DNA from: Bacteroidia bacterium | GTDB lineage: Bacteria > Bacteroidota > Bacteroidia > Bacteroidales > GCA-2748055 | Reading direction: 5' to 3' | Assembly (NCBI GenBank): GCA_030596245.1 | Contig: JAUVKN010000024.1 | Coordinates: 1 to 21,011 of the forward strand | Length of the DNA: 21,011 nucleotides | Shown here: piece after piece, positions 16,052 through 21,011 of the stretch | How positions within the stretch are numbered: the first letter of the stretch is position 1 | How the letters are laid out: the number at the start of each line of letters is the position of its first letter | The notes under the pieces: generated by a model | Seen by the model: only the letters and a program-made list of their open reading frames with translations | Database searches by the model: none | What the model was told of the DNA's origin: nothing | Position numbers and translations under genes: made by a program

Positions 16052-17392
16052 CTATGCCAGGTTATGTTTCTCAATAAACTCTTTCAATACACCTGCCAGG
16101 TTGGGTTCACCTATTTCCTGCAGATCATAATAGACCCGGGTGTTTGGTTTCTTGATGTCGATCAGGCGGTTCAGATCGATGGGAGTCCCGATCACAACCG
16201 AATCACAATCGGAACTATTTATGGTGCTTTCCAGGTCATTTAATTGTTCTTCTCCATATCCCATGGCTGGAAGCAAGGTCCCGATTTCAGGATAGATTTC
16301 AAAAGTTTCGGATAGCTTTCCAACGGTGAAAGGCCTTGGATCCACAAGCTCTGAAGCTCCGAATTTTCGTGCTGCCACCACACCGGCCCCGATCTTCATT
16401 TCACCGTGGGTTAAGGTGGGACCGTCTTCTACCACCAGCACCCTTTTGCCTTTGATCACTTCAGGGTTATCTACCCTGATGGGAGAGGCACCATCGATTA
16501 CGGTAGCTGTGGGATTTACTTTTGCAATGCTCTCACGTACTATTTGTATGCCTTCCGGAGGTGCGGTGTCCATTTTATTAATGACCACTGTATCTGAAAT
16601 CCTCAATACAACTTCTCCCGGATAATAGCTTAGCTCATGACCGGCCCTGTGTGGATCCACCACTCCGATTGTGAGGTCAGATTTGTAAAATGGAAAATCA
16701 TTGTTCCCTCCATCCCAGAGGATGACGTCACATCCATCAGGATCGTTTTCTGCTGCCCGCAAGATTGCTTCATAGTCCACACCAGCATAGATCACATTTC
16801 CCCTGACTACATGAGGTTCATACTCCTCCATCTCTTCGATGGTACATTTATGTATGTTTAGGTCATCAATGGAAGCAAATCGTTGAACCTTCTGAGCAAC
16901 CAGGTCTCCATAAGGCATGGGATGCCTGATGGCCACTACCTTCAGACCCCTTTCCATTAGTTGCTCAATCACTTTGCGTGAGGTCTGGCTCTTTCCACAG
17001 CCTGTTCTTACAGCACAGACAGCAATGACTGGTTTGGTGCTCTCAATCATGGTATCGTTGGTCCCCAACAATGTAAAATTGGCGCCTGCAGCATTAACCA
17101 CTGCCCCAATACTCATCACCTTCTGGTATGGAAGGTCACTGTATGAAAAAACACATGTTTTGACTTGCAGCTTTTCGATCAATCGGGGAAGTTGATCCTC
17201 CGAATGAATGGGGATTCCCTCGGGATAAAGTGACCCGGCAAGTTCAGCGGGGTATTTACGCCCGTCGATATCCGGAATTTGTGCGGCTGTAAAGGCCACT
17301 ACTCTGTACTCAGTATTATCCCTGAAAAATGTATTGAAATTATGAAAATCCCTTCCTGCTGCTCCAATAATTATGATGTTTTTTCTGGACAT
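16052..17392 (-). CDS. COG2403 GTPase related to cyclic 2,3-diphosphoglycerate synthetase
   Basis: A 446-residue protein. The N-terminus is a Rossmann-like segment with IIIGAAGRDFHNFN (7-20). A P-loop AVRTGCGKSQ (127-136, Lys134) follows, then a GTPase-like core with ILWDGGNNDFPF, a VVDPHRAGHE segment and VVINKMD, which resembles the NKxD guanine-specificity motif. The C-terminal part has a further conserved block (VVEDGPTLTHGEM). This pattern matches the predicted GTPases of COG2403, which share a family with the archaeal enzyme making cyclic 2,3-diphosphoglycerate. Bacteria are not generally known to make that thermoprotectant, so the bacterial function is open. The gene probably has its own promoter. 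Confidence 0.72.
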   Translation of the reverse strand: MSRKNIIIIGAAGRDFHNFNTFFRDNTEYRVVAFTAAQIPDIDGRKYPAELAGSLYPEGIPIHSEDQLPRLIEKLQVKTCVFSYSDLPYQKVMSIGAVVNAAGANFTLLGTNDTMIESTKPVIAVCAVRTGCGKSQTSRKVIEQLMERGLKVVAIRHPMPYGDLVAQKVQRFASIDDLNIHKCTIEEMEEYEPHVVRGNVIYAGVDYEAILRAAENDPDGCDVILWDGGNNDFPFYKSDLTIGVVDPHRAGHELSYYPGEVVLRISDTVVINKMDTAPPEGIQIVRESIAKVNPTATVIDGASPIRVDNPEVIKGKRVLVVEDGPTLTHGEMKIGAGVVAARKFGASELVDPRPFTVGKLSETFEIYPEIGTLLPAMGYGEEQLNDLESTINSSDCDSVVIGTPIDLNRLIDIKKPNTRVYYDLQEIGEPNLAGVLKEFIEKHNLA

Positions 17393-17424
17393 AAGATCTG
17401 TTTTTTTTTGAGATTCGAGATCAT

Positions 17425-17432
17425 CAAATTTA
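17425..17432 (-). promoter_or_regulatory. Candidate -7 element TAAATTTG before the COG2403 GTPase gene
   Basis: Read on the minus strand, TAAATTTG is an exact match to TAnnTTTG. It implies a transcription start near 17418 and a leader of about 26 bases before the ATG at 17392. The -33 position lacks a TTG. Confidence 0.35.
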
Positions 17433-17532
17433 TACGAATATTTGACCAGGGATACCGAATATGCTGTATAATAGCTTCACCGAAATTATTTATTGAACAA
17501 CTTGTTTACTATTACGTATTAATAAATAGGAT

Positions 17533-17562
17533 TTTTCGAATAATTATATCGAAATTCGAAAA
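17533..17562. repeat. Inverted repeat TTTTCGAA/TTCGAAAA upstream of the AcpH-like gene
   Basis: Two perfect 8-base arms (17533-17540 and 17555-17562) are separated by 14 bases. Each arm contains the palindrome TTCGAA, and the two copies are 20 bases apart, about two helical turns. A related ATCGAAAT lies between them. The element ends 15 bases before the GTG of the downstream gene and sits in the divergent spacer shared with the GTPase gene. It is a candidate operator; a chance AT-rich repeat cannot be excluded. Confidence 0.35.
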
Positions 17563-17577
17563 TTAAAGTATAGGAAG

Positions 17578-18195
17578 GTGAATTTTTTGGCACATACATA
17601 CCTGTCAGGTTGCAGTGAAGAGATCATTGTTGGGAACTTCATGGGTGATTATGTAAAAGGAAGAAATTATCTGCTTTTCCCCGAACTTGTGAAGAAGGGG
17701 ATCCTGATTCACCGGGATATTGATACCTTCACTGATATGCATCCCATTACCCGGCGCAGCAAACTGAGGGTTGCTGCAAAGTATCATAAATATGCAGGGA
17801 TCATTATCGATATTTTTTATGACCATTTCCTGGCTTCACTCTGGGATAATTTTTCTACACTGCCGCTTGATGAGTTTGTAAACAGGAGCTATGATCTGTT
17901 GAAAAGGAACTATAAAGTATTGCCGGAAGCCATTAAGATGTGGTTCCCTACTTTTCTTGAAAATAATTGGATGATGGCCTACCAGACCGTGGATGGTATA
18001 GAATTGGTTCTGGAACGCATGGCAGCCAATACCTCATTACCCAATCACGCTGAATATGCGGTGGAAGTGTTAAGTGACCAGTATGAGAGTTTTAAGGATG
18101 ATTTCCTTGAATTTTTCCCGTTGATTATTCAATTTCTGGAAGAGAAATACGAGATCGAAATTACTATACAGAGAGACGGGTACCCCAATTGTTAA
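17578..18195 (+). CDS. acpH-like: Acyl-carrier-protein phosphodiesterase family protein (AcpH/DUF479)
   Basis: A 205-residue protein of the AcpH family, whose E. coli member removes the 4'-phosphopantetheine group from acyl carrier protein. The N-terminus MNFLAHTYLS is the family signature. Polar residues expected at the metal site are present: His6, Asp24 (GNFMGDYVKG), His45-Arg46-Asp47 and Asp49 (IHRDIDTF), Asp53, Asp82 and His83 (YDHFL). The start codon is GTG, chosen because the conserved N-terminus begins exactly there. AGGAAG abuts the GTG with no gap, so it is probably not used as a normal Shine-Dalgarno. Bacterial homologues are common outside the enterobacteria, where the ACP activity is less certain. 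It ends tail-to-tail with the radical SAM gene, sharing four bases. Confidence 0.82.
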   Translation: MNFLAHTYLSGCSEEIIVGNFMGDYVKGRNYLLFPELVKKGILIHRDIDTFTDMHPITRRSKLRVAAKYHKYAGIIIDIFYDHFLASLWDNFSTLPLDEFVNRSYDLLKRNYKVLPEAIKMWFPTFLENNWMMAYQTVDGIELVLERMAANTSLPNHAEYAVEVLSDQYESFKDDFLEFFPLIIQFLEEKYEIEITIQRDGYPNC

Positions 18196-19544
18196 GCATA
18201 TTGCTTATTCTCAGTTTTCAGTGTAGGGCCAGGAAGTTTATCAATCTTTAGCAGTTTGTTGTACTCCTTTTCAAAGAAAAACTCAGATTCTCCAAAGGCA
18301 GGTATTAAGTCATCCAGCCATTGTGCTTTGGGATCGTAAGCGGCAAAAAACGGTTTCCCTACCCACTCCGGATCCCTGCCCTGCAGAAATTCAAGTACGA
18401 ATACCTTTTCACCCTTCACCTCGGTCATGCCTGCAATTCGAACTTTACCCGGTCCCGCAGACATGCTGGGACCTCTTACCGTGCGGCAAATGCCGCTCAC
18501 CTGCTGATAAGCTTTGTTGAATATATGGTGTGCCTGTTCAATGGTTACTCCAAAATAGGTTTGTGCCCCGGTATCCCTGGCCACAAACATATAGTATGGA
18601 ATCATTCCCATTTCCACCTGCTTTTGCCACATGGTGGACCACACCTGGGGATCATCATTAATATGCTTTAGCAAGGGAGATTGGGTGCGAATCTGTGCAC
18701 CTGTTCCCAGTATTTTAGTGGTCGCCTCCTGAACAGCATCTGTTTCCAGTTCCCTGTAGTGATTAACATGTGCCATGAAGGCCAGGTGAATTCCCCGGTC
18801 CGTTATCCTGCGAAATATATGGAGCAGCTGCTCTGAATCCGGATCAGTAAGATAACGGTATGGCCAGAATGACAGGGATTTGGTGCCAATGCGAATGGTC
18901 TTTAATTGTGGCAGATCAGCATCCAGAATGGCATTTATGTATTTTTCAAAAACGGAGGCCTTCATAACCATGGGGTCGCCACCGGTAAATAAGATATCTG
19001 TGATGGATGGATTGTCTTTCAGAAATGAGACCACCAGATTAGGTTGTTTCATTGCAAACTTCATCTCATTGAGTCCGGTGAACTGGGGCCACCTGAAGCA
19101 AAATGTACAATAGGCATGACAAGTCTGACCCTGGGTAGGAAAGAAGAGCATGGTTTCGCGGTATTTGTGCTGTATCCCGGTTAACTTTTCACCCTGGAGG
19201 GTGGGTACATTATGTTCAAGCTGTCCGGCCGGATGAGGATTCAGAGAGAGCCTTAATTCATTTACATACTTGGCCAGCTCAGTTTTACTGGTTTTATTTT
19301 CAACCATTTCCGAAAGGGCATTGAATTGAGCCGGTTTTAACATCGACTTTTGCGGAAAGTTAAGGATGAACATGGGATCTTCCTGATAATTATCCCAATC
19401 AATCAACTCATTAACCACATAGTTGTTGGTCTTAAAAGGAAGTATTTCGGAAATAATTTTAATGGTATGGATCTGGCTCTGACTTAACCGTCCATATGAC
19501 GGAATTGAATGAAAATTATGTCGTGCGTATGCTTGATATTTCAT
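18192..19544 (-). CDS. KamA-family radical SAM protein (lysine 2,3-aminomutase-like)
   Basis: A 450-residue radical SAM protein of the lysine 2,3-aminomutase family. The iron-sulfur motif is Cys142, Cys146 and Cys149 (CHAYCTFC), followed by FTGGDP (186-191) as the SAM-binding GGE-like motif. Lys367 in AGPGK lines up with the lysine that holds PLP in lysine 2,3-aminomutase, and Asp297 (LLKHIND) with one of the two aspartates that bind the substrate side-chain amine. The second such aspartate does not line up cleanly, and the segment after the cysteines (FRWPQF) differs from the usual RHC-R pattern. It is probably a PLP-dependent aminomutase, but lysine as substrate is doubtful. A strong Shine-Dalgarno (AGGAAGGAG, six bases before ATG) and a good -7 site support the start. 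Confidence 0.82.
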   Translation of the reverse strand: MKYQAYARHNFHSIPSYGRLSQSQIHTIKIISEILPFKTNNYVVNELIDWDNYQEDPMFILNFPQKSMLKPAQFNALSEMVENKTSKTELAKYVNELRLSLNPHPAGQLEHNVPTLQGEKLTGIQHKYRETMLFFPTQGQTCHAYCTFCFRWPQFTGLNEMKFAMKQPNLVVSFLKDNPSITDILFTGGDPMVMKASVFEKYINAILDADLPQLKTIRIGTKSLSFWPYRYLTDPDSEQLLHIFRRITDRGIHLAFMAHVNHYRELETDAVQEATTKILGTGAQIRTQSPLLKHINDDPQVWSTMWQKQVEMGMIPYYMFVARDTGAQTYFGVTIEQAHHIFNKAYQQVSGICRTVRGPSMSAGPGKVRIAGMTEVKGEKVFVLEFLQGRDPEWVGKPFFAAYDPKAQWLDDLIPAFGESEFFFEKEYNKLLKIDKLPGPTLKTENKQYA

Positions 19545-19550
19545 GAAGAA

Positions 19551-19559
19551 CTCCTTCCT
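19551..19559 (-). promoter_or_regulatory. Strong Shine-Dalgarno sequence of the KamA-like gene
   Basis: Read on the minus strand the site is AGGAAGGAG, six bases before the ATG at 19544. Such a strong site is unusual among the genes of this window, most of which lack a recognisable Shine-Dalgarno, and it fixes the start. Confidence 0.6.
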
Positions 19560-19590
19560 GGTTTAGCTGGAGGCTTTTTCCGGCGTATTG

Positions 19591-19598
19591 CAAAGATA
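19591..19598 (-). promoter_or_regulatory. Candidate -7 element TATCTTTG of the KamA-like gene
   Basis: On the minus strand TATCTTTG matches TAnnTTTG exactly and is followed by C, as in many Bacteroidetes promoters. A T-rich TTTT lies where the -33 TTG is expected, 20 bases upstream. The implied leader is about 40 bases. It indicates that the gene is transcribed separately from rodA, whose stop lies 133 bases upstream of the ATG. Confidence 0.45.
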
Positions 19599-19677
19599 CG
19601 AAAAAATGGTGAGGATTAAAAGAGTTGGCCCTGCCACAGAACATCCTGTGACTGGTGATAGCTGCGGAAACCTTGCC

Positions 19678-21011
19678 TTACCGGAGCAATTCAAGACGGC
19701 TGGCATCCAGCCTGAGGAAGATGAACAGGAACATTGTAAATGCCCAGAGAGAGGACCCCCCGTAACTGAAAAAAGGCAAAGGAATCCCGATCACAGGCAG
19801 GAGACCGATGGTCATGCCAATATTGATCAGAATGTGGATAAAAAAGATTGATATAAACCCGTATCCGAAAATCCTGCTGAACGAAGAACGTTGTCTCTCT
19901 GCCAGCATAATCATCCTTAGAAGGAAACCAATATATAGTAGAATGACGAAGGTTGTGCCCAGGAATCCCCACTCCTCACCTACGGTGCAGAAAATAAAAT
20001 CGGTACTCTGTTCCGGTACAAAATGGAGTTTGGTCTGGGTGCCATTCAGATAACCTTTACCGGAAAATCCACCCGAACCGATGGCAATTTTAGACTGGTT
20101 CACATTGTATCCTACACCCTGCGGGTCATCTTCCAGTCCCAATGTTACATAGATCCTGTGTTGCTGATGTGGTTTGAGGATGTTATTCATGGCATAGTTC
20201 ACTGCGATCGTAAAAGCGATTGCGATTATTACACCTGCCAGGATCTTCATATTTGTGTAGTCCCTGACCCTGAAACCCTTGATAGTCAAGCCTATAGAAA
20301 TTGGCACCAGGGTGACCAGTCCCAGTATGAACAAGGAGAAACCGAGATCAAACAGATGATTGATCCCGAAAAGAACCCCAAACAATCCTGCAGTCCAGGC
20401 TAAATTGATGGCTCCTTTCTTAAAAGATCGTGACACGATCATGTAGATAAGGGTGCCTGCAATGACAAGGATGAGCAAAAGGAGCACTTTGTCGATGATG
20501 AGTGTTGCAAAGAAAAGGAATACCAGAGCTGCAAGCATGAGCATGGTATGGGCCGAAAACCCCTCCCTGAACAGGACAAAAATGAATGCAAAATAGACCA
20601 GTGCTGAGCCAAGATCTGGTTGTAGCAAGATTAACATCGGGGGTGACATAATGATTGCTCCGGCCTGTAACAGGTGCCAGAATTTTCTCAGGTTATAATT
20701 GTGAGAGGTGAGCAAATTGGCCAGAGCAAGGGCTGTGATGGGTTTGGCAAACTCCGAGGGTTGAAGCTGGAATCCCCCAATAACGAACCAGCTTTTGGCA
20801 CCATTGATCTCTTTTCCGAACACCAGAACCCCCATGAGAACCACAATGAGGGCAGCATAAAGGAAATAGGCGAAATAGATGTAAAACTTTGCATCAACTA
20901 CAAGAAGTATTACCGCAAGCAAGATGGAGGCTCCGATCCAGAGCAACTGTTTCCCGAATCGTTGTGAAAGGTCGAATATGCCGGCATCAGCTTCCATGAT
21001 GTTCGCCGAAT
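19678..21011 (-). CDS. rodA: RodA, rod-shape SEDS peptidoglycan glycosyltransferase (5' end outside window)
   Basis: A SEDS-family integral membrane protein that polymerises lipid II into glycan strands with a class B PBP during cell elongation. The frame continues unbroken past the first internal ATG (20997) to the window edge, adding Ser-Ala-Asn-Ile. Known RodA proteins have one more N-terminal membrane helix before the IFDLSQRFGKQL segment, so the gene is cut by the edge and the ATG at 20997 is not the start. About nine membrane segments are visible. SEDS motifs include GAKSWF, LQPSEFAK, LLQPDLGSA, IAIGSGGFSGKG, FVPEQSTDF with EEWGF, and PFFSYGGSS near the C-terminus. RodA rather than FtsW is favoured by the VPEQSTDFIF block and the short C-terminus. 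Genes for mreC, mreD or mrdA may lie beyond the edge. Confidence 0.9.
   Translation of the reverse strand, partial: SANIMEADAGIFDLSQRFGKQLLWIGASILLAVILLVVDAKFYIYFAYFLYAALIVVLMGVLVFGKEINGAKSWFVIGGFQLQPSEFAKPITALALANLLTSHNYNLRKFWHLLQAGAIIMSPPMLILLQPDLGSALVYFAFIFVLFREGFSAHTMLMLAALVFLFFATLIIDKVLLLLILVIAGTLIYMIVSRSFKKGAINLAWTAGLFGVLFGINHLFDLGFSLFILGLVTLVPISIGLTIKGFRVRDYTNMKILAGVIIAIAFTIAVNYAMNNILKPHQQHRIYVTLGLEDDPQGVGYNVNQSKIAIGSGGFSGKGYLNGTQTKLHFVPEQSTDFIFCTVGEEWGFLGTTFVILLYIGFLLRMIMLAERQRSSFSRIFGYGFISIFFIHILINIGMTIGLLPVIGIPLPFFSYGGSSLWAFTMFLFIFLRLDASRLELLR

Noticed and set aside
19635..19650. CACAG/CTGTG hairpin with a six-base loop after rodA
   Set aside because: Short stem and no following T-run on the minus strand, so it is weak as a terminator.
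20995..20997. ATG at 20997 as the real start of rodA
   Set aside because: The frame stays open to the window edge, and RodA proteins carry another membrane helix before this point.

Overview
The window looks like chromosomal DNA of a Bacteroidota (Bacteroidetes) species. Supporting signs are two DUF5916-type outer-membrane proteins with a CBM9-like N-terminus, lipoprotein signals, several promoter-like sites of the Bacteroidetes form TAnnTTTG, few Shine-Dalgarno sequences, a RodA of the Bacteroidetes type, and moderate GC content. I see no mobile element, CRISPR array, tRNA or rRNA. Genes are tightly packed. The longest gene-free stretch is about 200 bases (12210-12412), so no gap over 300 bases needs separate comment.

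Layout. 1-177 is the 3' end of an unidentified gene. 261-1271 is a phosphotriesterase-like lipoprotein. A leftward operon runs from 6504 to 1382: a GT20-HAD fusion (OtsA-OtsB-like trehalose-phosphate synthase/phosphatase), a class I glutamine amidotransferase translationally coupled to it, and a DUF5916 outer-membrane protein. Divergent from it, a rightward operon (6594-10818) encodes a beta-phosphoglucomutase/GH65 phosphorylase fusion, a uridine-kinase-like P-loop kinase and a single-domain response regulator. A convergent membrane histidine kinase (10836-12209) is the likely partner of that regulator. Then come an unknown lipoprotein (12413-13252), a second DUF5916 protein (13321-15942, leftward), a COG2403 GTPase related to archaeal cyclic 2,3-diphosphoglycerate synthetase (16052-17392, leftward), an AcpH-like acyl-carrier-protein phosphodiesterase (17578-18195, rightward), a KamA-type radical SAM protein (18192-19544, leftward) and a RodA gene cut by the right edge (19678-21011, leftward).

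How the genes may work together. The centre looks like a disaccharide cycle. The GT20-HAD fusion would build and dephosphorylate a glucosyl disaccharide phosphate. The GH65-phosphoglucomutase fusion would cleave a glucosyl disaccharide with phosphate and turn beta-glucose 1-phosphate into glucose 6-phosphate. The P-loop kinase and the two-component proteins are linked by position. Trehalose is the default guess. However, by hand alignment the GT20 domain lacks most residues that hold glucose 6-phosphate in E. coli OtsA, while the phosphatase domain is intact. The synthase half may therefore be degenerate or use another acceptor. This is the most interesting feature of the window.
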